From Holtermannia corniformis (Eukaryota > Basidiomycota > Tremellomycetes > Holtermanniales), in contig BCIJ01000003.1 in assembly GCA_001599935.1 (NCBI GenBank), positions 766,424 to 830,423 of the forward strand: a stretch of 64,000 nucleotides of DNA, given 5' to 3'. Positions 45,752 through 56,479 of this stretch are shown here, one piece after another. Both the position numbers and the translations under genes were made by a program. The notes beneath the pieces were generated by a model. The model was given only the letters and a program-made list of their open reading frames with translations. It was not told the origin of the DNA and made no database searches. How positions within the stretch are numbered: position 1 is the first letter of the stretch; each line of letters opens with the position of its first letter.

Positions 45752-46149
45752 GGGCATGCATCATGTTTGTGGACTGCGTTCAGTAGACCAAGGTGACCAG
45801 AGTGCGCGACCATGAGATTGTGGACACGCTCGCAGCGCGGCCAAAAAGCAAGGCAGCGGTCGGAGTCGAACCGACAGTTAAAGTCAACCAGAGACGTTGT
45901 GTTAATGGCCGTTAGGCCCATGTGCCACGCCGCCTTGAAGGGCGGGAGACGCCGTCAGTAATAATATCGGACGCAAACGCCACGCCAATCGCCTTGAGCG
46001 TAGCCCCAACGACGGCACCGCCCAGTCAGTACGTCAGTATAGCCCGTACAGCCCCGCGGGCATGCACCACATCGATGCAGCATCACCATGTCATAACAAT
46101 GGTACACAACCTCTCACACGACCCCAGCGTCCCTCTGACGGCTCGAAGT
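45752..46149. other. Intergenic with a tRNA-like segment
   Basis: About 400 bases between a + gene and the eL36 stop. It contains one segment with tRNA-like ends (listed separately). Nothing else is supported. Confidence 0.4.
45851..45934 (-). other. tRNA-like sequence, anticodon arm not identifiable
   Basis: Reading the minus strand, GGCGGCG pairs with CGCTGCC (seven pairs, one G-U). A GTCGG/CCGAC stem closes a TTCGACT loop, giving a perfect B box (GGTTCGACTCC). TGGCACATGGG fits the A box. Length is 84 bases before CCA, as in class II tRNAs. I cannot fold a proper anticodon arm in the middle, so it may be a degenerate tRNA, an intron-containing tRNA I cannot parse, or chance. Confidence 0.3.
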
Positions 46150-46970
46150 TTAGTGGGCGGCCTGGCGACGCGACTCCTGGATGACGTTCTGGAGTTCCTC
46201 GAGCTTGCGCTTCGACCGGAGGAGCGTACCGAGCTGAGGTGAGTCAGCGTGTGCGCGCAGGTAGATTGGGCGGTTGTATGGGCTATTGGGATCCGCGAGG
46301 CTGAGACACCGCGCTAGCAGCAGTACGCAGTAAGCACAAAGCAGTGCGTAACGCGTCGCTGTACCACGGCGCGGTGCAAGCAGCACAGCCCTTTCAGAGT
46401 ACGGAATAGCCTGGATGGGACTCGCTTGTGCTTGCTGTAGCCTTGTCGACTACACAGCCATAGAACGAGCGAGCCATCCTGTCAACCCGGAAACAAACTC
46501 ACCCTCTTCTTGGTGAGCTTCCTTGCCTTCTTGTCCTTGGAGTTACGGAGGAGCTCCATCACGCGCTTCTCGTAGGGCGAGAAGCCGGCGACCTCGCGGA
46601 TGATCGACTTGACGAACGTCTTCTTCTCGCTGTGCGGGTGATAGTAGTGATGACGAGGCAGGGATAGAGCAAGGCGATAGCGAAGAGGAAGGATCATAGG
46701 TCAGCTCTAGATTCCAACATGATTCCCACACCAGTGTCCCGCTCAAGCCCAGCGCCACATCCCGCCTGCCTGCCTGCTCCACACACCGTCCCGGCATCAC
46801 ACTATCCCTGCCGTCCGCCATCTCCATTCCACTCCCAGCCCACGACAAAACTGCGATACTAACGTGTTGACGCCCTTCTTGTGCGACGGGAGCTGCTTGC
46901 GCGGGATGACAGTGGTCGGGCGACCAGTGTCACGGCCAAAACGGAGGTTGCTTCGCTCGACGGGCGCCAT
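46150..46970 (-). CDS. RPL36: 60S ribosomal protein eL36
   Basis: Three exons encode a basic protein of about 105 residues starting [20 protein letters not shown]. Family landmarks are [54 protein letters not shown] and, in the last exon, [20 protein letters not shown]. The two introns (about 46632-46862 and 46240-46498) are 230-260 bases, five times longer than elsewhere in the window. This is common for fungal ribosomal protein genes and sometimes linked to intronic snoRNAs. Confidence 0.95.
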
Positions 46971-47162
46971 TGTTGCTGATGTTAGTCTTGACGAGTTGAG
47001 CCGACTTGAACACTACTGCGTGAGCTGAGCGGCGGCGAGGGAACGGAAGCAAAAGTCGAATTTTCGGAGTTTGGCTAGGGGGGCGATATAACACTGCCGC
47101 CAAAAACGCCGAAACGCCGACAGTGGCGGGTTTAACCACAGAGATGCATGCAACAGTCTATG

Positions 47163-49760
47163 CTAGACGGCGATCCGGCGCCGCGCCTCTTCTTCCCGTG
47201 TGCGCCAGTAGCTCAGCTCGCTCTGCATGCGTGGATGCGTCGTCGGTCCCGGTCCGGACGTGAGCTGATGCAGGACCGTTTCGAACACGGTCGAGAGGTA
47301 GGATTGTTGCTGAGGGATGGCTTTGATCTTCTTCGACTGGACCGTGATCAGTCGCGTGAGCTCTGTGCGGAGACGCGCGAGGCTGTGTAGTGTCAGTGCG
47401 TCGAGTGCGGTGAGCTCGTGCAGCGCGGACCTCGAGAACATCATCGCCTCTTGCGCTTCGTCCCCTAGTTCCGTGATACACGTGAACAGCGCAGCATAGC
47501 GTATCGCAACCTGTCGCAAGTCAGCACCATATCGACAGATATACGCAGACCCACCTGCCGCACAGTGCCATCCTTGACGCCGCGCCCTACAAGCCCCGCA
47601 AAGCCCTTGCCCTCGGCCTCGTCCGCCAACTTGCGCAAGCTCTCCACGTGCCGGCCCATCTCCTTTTGAAACGCCGGCCAGAGCGCCAGTTTCCAACCCA
47701 TGACAAACGGTTCTAGCGGCAAACAGGCGCGCTGTTGCGCCGAGGCCATGATCCGATCGTTGAGCCGGATGATTGTGAGCAGCACGGTTGCAGGTGGTGG
47801 TGAGGGCGTGAGGACGGATGTGAAGAATGACTGTAGGCTGTCAGTGTGCTGCTTTGAGAGTGTGATGACAGACTTGGCAGTACTCCAAAGCCGGATCCAA
47901 GACTTCATGCCAGATCCGCTCCGCCGTCTGCAGCGTCTCCTCGCCAACGCCTGTTCCGTGGCCATTACGATCCAGTCGCGATCGGCCACCCGCTTCCGAG
48001 AGATCATCCCCCAGCAAGACCTGATTCAGTGTCGGCGATCGCACGCTCTCAACGCCAGGACTCGTCGGCCGCCTCAGCTGTTGCTGTGACGGTTTGCGGC
48101 GCGGCGAGGACGGTGAGCTCGGTGGTGGAGAGGTCAGGGTCTGCGATGCGGGGGACGGCTGGGAGAAGAAGCGGACGAGAAAAGTGAATTCGGCCGAGGC
48201 GTTGTCGAGTAGGACGAGTGCGAGGGAGCGAAACAGGGCTTCAACCGGTTGTCGCTGTTGTCGATTAGTAGAGGCAGGGTAGCAAGTGGATGTAGCAACG
48301 CACAAAGTCGGGATCGTCAGTCATGTACGAGAGGATGACGTTGCCGGCTTCGCCTCCCATGTCAATGTTGGCGTACTGGAGACGCTCAAAAGCCTCTTGA
48401 ACCCCTTCGTGGGTCCCCGAGCTCCCGTTGGCGGCTTGGCAAGTAAGCTCACATGCGAGGGCTGCAAGACAGAGAGCTCACGTTGAGCAGCGTCCGCAGT
48501 GGATACAGTGCCAATAACCTCTGCCTTCTCTACTGTCCGTGCCTGACTCGGTGTCAGCTTCACTTGAGTTGTGGTCGCACACTGACCTTGACGACACCCA
48601 GACTTCGAGCATAGCGCCGCATACCCGTCTCATAGTAGGCTCTGGCAGCATTCACATACCCCCGCTCGACCTGCTTGGCGACCTTTGGCGCCTGCCGCTG
48701 CAAGAACCCATAGAACGGCTGGTATTTGAGCAACAAGGATGACTGCAGCACAGGCAAGTTTGTCGACAGGCCTGTCGAAGCGGATCGGAGAGGTTTGAGG
48801 AGGGAGAGGAGGAACGGCGGGATAGTTGCGATGGCCTGGAAGCTTCAGTCGCGGTTTGCGCTGGAAAGGCCGAGGCTGACCTTTGCACGGAGACCCTCGA
48901 CGATCGGACCGAGTTCGTGCGCGGCACGTACTTTACCGCGCGCTTTGACAGCTGCAAGGCGTTCTTCGAGCGCCGGGATGGCCTCAAGCCACATGTCGGG
49001 ACTCTGGAGCGGTGTGGTATCGCGCAAAGTCAGAACCAAGCTAGGAGGGAGCAGGATATCTTGCAGCAGCGCATGTAGAGGTGGGAGTAGTGTCTTGTCC
49101 AAGTCAGTTTTGCATAGCTGTGGGCCAGTACGCACTCGTCGGCCTCTGAGCTGGTTCTCGATATCCCGACTTCGGCCTTGTAGATCTGAAATCTGGCCCG
49201 AGACGGACGAGAGGTCTGTTTGAAAGGTCGAGAGGTAGGATGCGAGAGACGCGAGGAGCTCATCGCTTGACTGGACTGTAACGTTGGCAACATGGTTCAC
49301 CATCAACCTCTAGACTGGCCTTGACAGACTCTTTGAGCTGGCTGTACTCTTTCGAGCGCTTCAGGTCTGTGCGTCGAGATCAGGGTCTGGGTCCCGCTTG
49401 CCCGCTGTGCCTCGAGCTCACACTGTTCGCGCTCGGCAACTTCTTGTGCCAGCATCTCGGCCTCGTCTTGAGGGTGCAGCGCCAAGAGGTCAATGTTGGT
49501 AGCTGTCACAGTGCATCCGTAAGCGATGCAGTTTCACAGCCGACGCAAGGCGGCCTACGTGGAGGGGATGGAAGCCGCGATGGCCCCGCGCCAGCTGTGG
49601 ATAGCCCGTCATCCTGTTGAATGTCAGTCCGGCGGCCGGTGAGCAGCTTGACGACTGCACGTACTGGAAAGGCCATGCTCGCGAGCCATCCACCCTTGCC
49701 TAGCACTGCGTGTACGGTGGTGGCCGGTGAGTTTGGAGGATGCTGTGTGCTCGGTGCCAT
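47163..49760 (-). CDS. VPS52: Vps52, subunit of the GARP tethering complex
   Basis: GARP tethers endosome-derived vesicles at the late Golgi. The N-terminus MAPSTQHPPNSPATTVHAVL is followed by TNIDLLALHPQDEAEMLAQE and a coiled-coil region with YLKRSKEYSQLKESVKASLE. The Vps52 core has ELLASLASYLSTFQTDLSSV, SGQISDLQGRSRDIENQLRG, TLLPPLHALLQDILLPPSL and, further on, LLLKYQPFYGFLQRQAPKVA with RAYYETGMRRYARSLG. The C-terminal part ends YLSTVFETVLHQL...YWRTREEEARRRIAV. About twelve short introns. It is divergent from the Vps9-domain gene with a very short gap. Confidence 0.88.
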
Positions 49761-49894
49761 CAAACAGTTGTAGATGCTTCACGCGCACGGCCGCTGACGT
49801 AAGCGCCTTCTCGCCACCACTTGTTGCTGTAGGTATGGGACAGGACGACTACAGGGTGGCTCTGTCTGTACTCTCGCACGTACAGCGTTCTCTC
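49761..49894. promoter_or_regulatory. Very short bidirectional promoter, VPS52 / VPS9
   Basis: Only 74-134 bases separate the two divergent start codons, depending on the VPS9 start chosen. It includes the word TTGTTGCTGT and no TATA box. Co-regulation of two endosome-Golgi genes is a positional inference. Confidence 0.45.
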
Positions 49895-52461
49895 ATGGCA
49901 TCAGGCTCGAGGCAGGGAAGTAGAGCAGAGGCGCCGGTGCAAGAGGACGTGCAGGAAGCCGGGTCGAGCGCGAGGCGAACGATTGCGATGCAGCACGACA
50001 AAGGGACAAACGAGGAGCTTCAGGTGGATCAACTGCACAGTGGAGGAGACGAGACACAGCTCGTAGAGAATGTAGCGAAAGATGGCGAGCCTCAATCTGC
50101 AAGCGGGCAGACTGCCGCGTCGGCATCATCTCAACACGTACCCGCCGATATACCCGCCACACCAATGCCCCACCCTACGACTTCACCTCGCCAAGTCCCA
50201 CCAGCGCCGCCGCCAAAGCCAATACCGCCTCCGATAGACTCGCTACAGACTCCACGGAATGTACAAACCGACATCTCCGAGTTTGACCCCTTCTCACCTC
50301 AACCTCCGCCAACGCCCAGTCCTGCCGCTTCCGCACCCACAGCGCCAGGACAAGGACAACCTCAAGGCCCAACAGCAGCCGCAGCAGGTGCGATCCAGGC
50401 CATTTCAAACGCATTCAAGCGTCAACAGCCTGTCGCTTCCACTTCGGCACCGGCTGGGACGTCGCATTCACGCGAGACCTCCCAGTCTGGGTCTGTCACA
50501 GAGTCGGATGGAGCCAAAGAACCTTCATTCGACTTTCAGGGCTTCTTGGTCCAGCTCAGGATGCGGTCGGCCGAGCCGGTCGCTCGCTATCTGAAGAGGT
50601 CTGTTGATCGGCTCAACTGCTTGCACCGACTGACAGGACCAGCTTCCTCACCAACTTTGCAAAGAAGCCATTCACAGTCAACGAGCAGATCAAACTGATC
50701 CACGACTTTTTGCATGTGCGCTCCTGCCTCACAGATATGTATTTTGCATTGCTGACCCACTGCAGTTCATCCAAGGCAAGATGCTCCTCGTCGACCCATG
50801 GAAATTAATGTCGCCCGCCGAGTTCGACAACGCGCTCGAAGCGATGGAAAAGCTCGTCATGAACAGGCTCTACCCTTAGTGCGTGCCACTCGACTCGGCG
50901 CTCCCCGGCTGACACGAGATTCCAGCACGTTCACTCCTCAACTGCAGCCGCCGCAGCCCATCACGACGGACGATCTCGAGCGCGATGCCGTGTTCGCGCA
51001 GCGCGTCAGACTGTTTGACTGGGTCCGCGAAAAGCACCTTGATGTGCCCGAGGGTGAAGCGAGCCAGGGGTTCCTAGGCTTTGCCGAACAAGGTGATTTC
51101 ACTGTGAATCGCGTTGGATGCGCTGAAGCGCACCCGCGCAGAATTGCTCAAGATCAACCATTACAAAGCACCACGAGACAAGATGATCTGCGTCCTCAAC
51201 GCCTGCAAGGTTATATTCGGTCGGTTCATCGTTTCTCACTTACCCGCTCGGCGCTGAGACTGGCACAGGGCTCATCAGACACACGGCCGGACCAGACGCC
51301 ACGTCTGCAGACGCATTCGTGCCAATCCTCATCTTTGTCGTGCTGCGTGCGAACCCAGATAACATGCTCTCAAACGTGGAGTGCGTTGGCTGACGGGCGA
51401 TGGCAAGTGTACTGATGCGAGACGTAGGTATATCAGTCGGTTCAGGCGGGCCGATAAGCTGCAGGGAGAGGCCGGATACTATCTCTCGAGCTTGGTCAGT
51501 CGTCCGTCTGTCACTGGACTCGGCATTGATTGCGGACAGAGTGGAGCGATTGCGTTCATCGAGACGATGGACGCCTCGAGTCTGTCAAACATCACTCAGG
51601 AGGAGTTTGAAGCGCAAGTCGAGTCGCACCGTTTGATCGACGACTGATCCGTGCAGCAACGTCGAGGCTGCGATCCAACAGCTGCCAGACTCGCCTAGCA
51701 CGTCTCGTTCTCCTCGCCTACCTGGAAGCCTCGTTTCCCCGAGCAAAGATGCAATGTCACCGTTTGCTGCCACTTCACCGGGCGAAGAACCCGCCCGTCC
51801 GCTCTCAGCGCTCAACCCGGCCAATTTCGCACTCGACACGAAACGCTTCTTCCAACGGACCGGTAACCTTGCCCAAGAAGCCGTCAGTCGTCCCCTGAGC
51901 GCCATTGGCAAGATTCTCGAAGGCATGCAGAAAGACGAGTCGGGCTCCGAGTCGGGTGAAGAGCGCGAGATCGACTATCAGCCCAGAGTGCGCAGCCCGC
52001 AGCCGGTACAGCGCTATGCGTCGGAGAGCTGGCGTGATCATCGTCAAGGAACGCCCGAGAGCCCGACAGCTTACCGGCAACGACAAGGTCATTTGGCCGT
52101 CGCGGGCACTGGGCCTGAGATGGATTTTTCAACTCCAGCGTCGAGGCAGTGCGTAATTCGGTGTTACGCATATCAAAACTGACAGCTCGACAGAGGCACA
52201 CCGCTGCCGGACGAGACGACGCAGGACTTTTCCAGCCTGCAACTACAATCTGGGATCGACCTCTCGCAAGAATCGCATGCTCAGATGCGCAGGGCAAACG
52301 TTCAGACGCTGCATCAAATGTTTCCGGCGCTCGACGAAGAGGTCGTCGAAGCCGTTCTCGAGGGTTGTGGGGATGATCTTGGGGCTGCGATCGATCGGTG
52401 CGTTTTTCTATCGGACCGTTCAGCGCGCGTGCTGACAGGCTGTAGGCTGTTGGAGATGTAG
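49895..52461 (+). CDS. VPS9: Vps9-domain Rab5 guanine-nucleotide exchange factor with CUE domain
   Basis: Activates Rab5/Vps21 GTPases on early endosomes. A Pro/Ser-rich N-terminal half leads to [20 protein letters not shown] and the helical bundle preceding the VPS9 domain. The catalytic domain shows [40 protein letters not shown] and [16 protein letters not shown]. The C-terminal CUE domain ([40 protein letters not shown]) would bind ubiquitin, as in yeast Vps9. The stop is at 52459-52461. One intron (51614-51656) begins GCAAGT, needed to keep EEFEA-NVEAAI in frame. The start at 49895 is preferred; an upstream ATG at 49835 is also possible. Confidence 0.9.
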
Positions 52462-52612
52462 AGGTCTGGCATGATTATCACGACTGTATGACGAACTCAT
52501 TGCATGCAACTTTGCATTCACGCTCCGTCTGCCCGCACGTGAACAGCACAGACCTCCACTCCGAGCGGTCATCTGTCCTCGACTAGCTCCCTGTTCGCTT
52601 TCAACAGCCATC

Positions 52613-53245
52613 ATGACCAGCAACGTCCTCGCACCCCACCTCGCACAGCTTCTTGCATCCAAAGGCGAGCTCGGGCTCACGTTTGCGCAAATCGCGGAAA
52701 AGATTGAGCGTCCGGAAGTCTGGACAGCTGCCGTTTTCTACGGTCAAGCGGTACCGGACGAAGAAACGGCGCGGAAGCTACTTGATGTATTGAGGATTGG
52801 AAGCGAGGCCGAGCTGAGCTCGCTACTGGGGAAGAGTACGGGAGTCCCTGGGATGGTTGAGCGTGGAGCAGGCTGGGAGTGCCCGCCGAAGGTAGGTGGT
52901 CTTATGCGGGCAACTCACAGCAGAGTTGACTCTGGAAGGACCCGGTGCTGTATAGACTTTACGAGGTCCTAGTAGTGTACGGGACAAGCTACAAAGCTCT
53001 GATCGCTGAAAAGGTATGTACCGCTGTTAGTTGTCGTGACCTGCACGCTGACGTTTGCCAGTTTGGCGACGGCATCATGTCGGCCATCGACTTTCGCACG
53101 TCGCTTGTCCGTAAATCTGACCCCAAGGGTGACAGAGTCGTCATCACACTGGATGGAAAGGTTGGTACTGGGACTATCAGGGCGATCGCTGATCTCGGTC
53201 AAACAGTTCCTTCCCTACTCACCCCCTGCAGCTTGGAAGGAATAG
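52613..53245 (+). CDS. CYN1: Cyanate hydratase (cyanase)
   Basis: Converts cyanate and bicarbonate to ammonia and carbon dioxide. The helical N-terminal domain reads [20 protein letters not shown] and [19 protein letters not shown]. The catalytic domain has [15 protein letters not shown] and [11 protein letters not shown], which supply the Arg, Glu and Ser of the known active site. The C-terminus is [12 protein letters not shown]. Four exons; introns near 52892-52939, 53014-53061 and 53160-53207. Length about 160 residues is normal. No cyanate-linked neighbour (carbonic anhydrase, transporter) is visible. Confidence 0.96.
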
Positions 53246-53389
53246 GTATTGCATAAGAGAGCCAAGGACGCACATGTAACACTTGCTTCACCACTGATGT
53301 AGACTGTCAAGCCTTCCGGCCATTCGTACATCCCTAACCAGTCGCTACATCCCCTCTCCTACATTCGCCGAATACACACATGCCTGACA

Positions 53390-54121
53390 TCACGAACAAG
53401 TGCAACCTCTTTCACATGCAGCGCATCGCCGCCCGCCGCTTGAGCGTCGTCGTGCCGGGGCTGGAACCATCTCAGCCTCGTGCTTGAGAGGCGAGCTGCT
53501 GAAAGACGGTGAACCGTCTTTCGGTGATCGGCGAGATGTCGACGAGCGGCGCCGCGGGACATCAAGCACGAACTTTGGCGCTGGCTTGTAGTGAGTACAG
53601 CGGCCATCGCAGCATCGCTCAAACTCGCCGCTTCGACGTTGGGGCGGCATCGGTGGACTGCGCGTGACCATCACTGGCGATGGCTCGGAGAACACCGACC
53701 CAAACGACGACGCGCGGGGACGCATGGCGTACCCCATCGTCGACATGGCGTGATGGTTGTGATACGACGCCGGCGCTTGATATCCTGGACTTGCGTACCG
53801 TGGCCCTACGACGTTTGAGGGATCAGGGGCATGGCTGAGATGGCTGCGGCCGGCGGCGCCATCCCAGCCGTCGTCTGTTCTCCCTGTGCTGTAGATCACA
53901 CTTCCCTCTTGTGACATGACTGCCGAGCCCATTGGATTATGCGCAGGATACATGCTCGGCTGGCATGTCTCGAGTGCATTGTGAAGCGCCCACGGATTCG
54001 CCACGCCGTTGGGCAGAATCGAGCCCGGAACGTTGCGTGGCCTGTATCCCATCGGCATAGGGGGCATTGGCTGGTAAGGCAGCCTGTCCGGGAACGGCGC
54101 GGGGATTAGCTCGGTTGGCAT
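53390..54121 (-). CDS. Pro/Ser/Met-rich hypothetical protein with a C-terminal Cys cluster
   Basis: A single 243-residue frame starting MPTELIPAPFPDRLPYQPM. It is low in complexity, rich in Pro, Met, Ser and Tyr, with RRRSSTSRRSPKDGSPSF (possible phosphorylation sites) and two Cys groups: CCDGRCTHY and the end CAACERGCTCS. Spacing suggests possible metal binding but matches no zinc finger I know. It has no signal peptide or membrane segment. It is convergent with the cyanase gene. Confidence 0.6.
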   Translation of the reverse strand: MPTELIPAPFPDRLPYQPMPPMPMGYRPRNVPGSILPNGVANPWALHNALETCQPSMYPAHNPMGSAVMSQEGSVIYSTGRTDDGWDGAAGRSHLSHAPDPSNVVGPRYASPGYQAPASYHNHHAMSTMGYAMRPRASSFGSVFSEPSPVMVTRSPPMPPQRRSGEFERCCDGRCTHYKPAPKFVLDVPRRRSSTSRRSPKDGSPSFSSSPLKHEAEMVPAPARRRSSGGRRCAACERGCTCS

Positions 54122-54796
54122 CGCGGTGGTGAGATGCTGATTGCTGTTGTCCTTAATGCCCGAGAGATATTTCGAGTCTTCTCAGAAGACACGCGGGAAG
54201 GCTGCAGCTGCCCCGAGATGAGATGGCGATTCCTCAGGCGTCCAGCGCCGTGCTCGTGCGTCTGGCTATATACCGAGCGATTGGGATCACAAAAGATGCG
54301 CGTTCCCGTTGTAGGTCGCCCGAGGTAGATGACTATTATCCGTGAAGCGGTACTTGCCGGCTCCCACGCATTTTGTCGCCTGCGCGCACGCACTGTCCTT
54401 TGAGTCTCACCGCGTTGCAGCCGCGAGTATTTCAAAGGACAGATCACTCGGGGGTTTGGCGGGGACAAAGGTGCTCCTGGATAGCAGCCTATCTTTTGTG
54501 AGAATGAGCGGTACTATGCCCGCTTTCTGACATGGACCATAGTACATAGAACCTGTCATCGCGCACATCGGTCGACCAGAGTAGCTTGGGAGGACGCTGT
54601 CAAGGTTATCCCAGCAAACTTCCTTTCTGACACCGACACTGCTCGGATCCGGCTTCAACCAACCAGAGGGGTGGCTTCCTTTGACAATGTGAAGCGGGTT
54701 CTCTTTTGTGCCACCGGAGGCAGCGAGATTGAATATATCCTGAGAGCCGGCGTGCTATTCTTTTGATCACCCTCGCCAACGATCAGTGACTCGACT
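54122..54796. other. Intergenic divergent flank
   Basis: 675 bases between divergent starts of the Cys-cluster protein and the secreted protein. No coding region or clear promoter element was found; frames here are short and unlike known proteins. Confidence 0.4.
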
Positions 54797-55798
54797 ATGT
54801 GGGTACATCTGCGGGCTATCCTGGCGCTGGCGCCGCTGGTGACTCTGGCCCTGGCGGCGGAGTCGAACACGAGCTCCTCTTCCAATTCCTCCAACACAGT
54901 TGAGTTTCTCGAGACCTTGAAGGCCGGACAAGTCGCCTCGGCAGATTGCTGGATCACTCTCGTGAACATGACGGAAGGTCCGCTCGGGACTTGCCTTGGC
55001 TTGTCGACACTTGCCACCTTGCTCGTCAATCCGACTGGAAACGGGACGTTCTCGGACCAGCTGAATACGTATCTGACATCAACATGTCAAGCGACAACTT
55101 GCACAGATGCCGATCTCGCTGCGGGCAAGGCAGCGCTTTCCGAGAAATGCTCGGACGACGCCACTTCGAAGACCGCGCTCGTGTCGAGCCTCAACGCCAT
55201 CATTAACAACTACTCGTCCAGCTATCATACCCTAGCTTGCCAAGTACACTTGTGAGTTGCAGTGCCGCACGCGTATCGCGCTAAGCCTGTAGCAACGGGA
55301 CATCTGCGAATTGCCTGCCGGCCGTCCTCAACGGCTCAGAGTCGGCCGACAATGCTCAATTCTTCAGCAATCTAGTAGCGGGCACCAACCTGGATCAATA
55401 CGCGCAAAGTGTGTTTACCAGCGCACAGTGCTCGGGTTGCATGTATGAGGTGAGTAATCCTAGCGCAAGGTCATTCGCTGACATGCTCTATAGCTGTACA
55501 AAGCCAGGTATGCTCGTGATACCTCGCAGAAAGATCGCGCTGACCCCATTGAAGTGTATACACGACGCCCAGCATTCGCGGCCAATCACTCACGAGTAGC
55601 CTCGGTGACCATCTCCAGAATGACTGCAGTGGGGTCGACGGACAAGACTGGAGCAACGTACAGGACCAGACTATACCCAAATCACTCACCGTGCAGCAAA
55701 GCACTGCGGCTAACGGTGCCACGTACGTCTGCAACATCACTTGGGGCAAGCTAGGATCGATGTTGCTGGTGGCGGCGCTTGCGCTAGTCCTACGGTGA
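54797..55798 (+). CDS. Secreted or GPI-anchored Cys-containing protein, function unknown
   Basis: The N-terminus MWVHLRAILALAPLVTLALA is a clear signal peptide, followed by a Ser/Asn stretch (SNTSSSSNSSNT) and many N-glycosylation sequons. Cys residues are spread through the body (SADCWITLVN, GTCLGL, STCQATTCTDADL, EKCSDD, ANCLPA, SAQCSGCMYE, NDCSG), likely disulfide-paired. The last exon ends in a hydrophobic run (LGSMLLVAALALVLR) that fits a GPI signal. Introns near 55252-55292, 55450-55493 and 55508-55572; the stop is at 55796-55798. I know this architecture from fungal cell-surface proteins but not a named family. Confidence 0.7.
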
Positions 55799-55855
55799 TC
55801 ACCTCCGAGTACTTCATGCATCGCTTTGTCATCTGGTACCATTGAAGCGATCCGA

Positions 55856-56377
55856 CTAGGACTTGTCCTTGATGGGCACGTCGCGGCCAGTCACCTGTTT
55901 GAGGTCAGTTGAAACCGTGGCGTTTGGCGCCACCGACCTTCTTGAAAATGGAGCGGATCCCGTCCGAGATCTTCTCCGTCGTAGCAGAACTCTGGCCTGA
56001 GATCGGTCAGACTGTGTCACCAGCTGACATGTCAATATACCCTTGTTGAGCTTCTTCAGGATCATGTCGACGCCCTGGATAGATGTCATCTTGGGTTCCA
56101 TACCAGTGGTGACTCATACCTTGTCCAACGCATCTTGTTGACCGGCCCCTTGCTGACCTGCTGCACCCTGCTGCTGCCCGTAGGTGCTCTGTTGCTGAGA
56201 TCCGCCCTGCTGCTGGTTGTAGCCTCCCTGCTGACCCTGCTGAGCGCTGTAGCCGCCCTGCTGGATGTTGCCTTGCTGCTGGCCACCATACCCGCCCTGA
56301 GCCCCGTATTGCTCAGCACCTGGCTGCTGCTGAGCACCATAGCCTTGCTGCTGCTGATTTCCGTAGTTTTGACTCAT
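55856..56377 (-). CDS. Gln/Gly-rich protein with conserved C-terminal helix
   Basis: Four exons. The first encodes about 85 residues of Gln/Gly/Tyr repeats (MSQNYGNQQQQGYGAQQQPG...), a prion-like composition. The remaining exons give GVDMILKKLNKGQSSATTEK, ISDGIRSIFKKVTG and RDVPIKDKS at the stop. The latter resembles a short conserved region in small fungal proteins of unknown function. It overlaps no neighbour: 57 bases from the secreted protein stop and 102 from the Bzz1 stop. Confidence 0.7.
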
Positions 56378-56479
56378 GCTGTATGGATGTCAACGACCAT
56401 CAGAGCTCGATCAATATCAGTCGAGCTTTACTCCCGCAGATCGTTTCAGGGTGACGGCACCGTATTTGGTTCCATCGCG

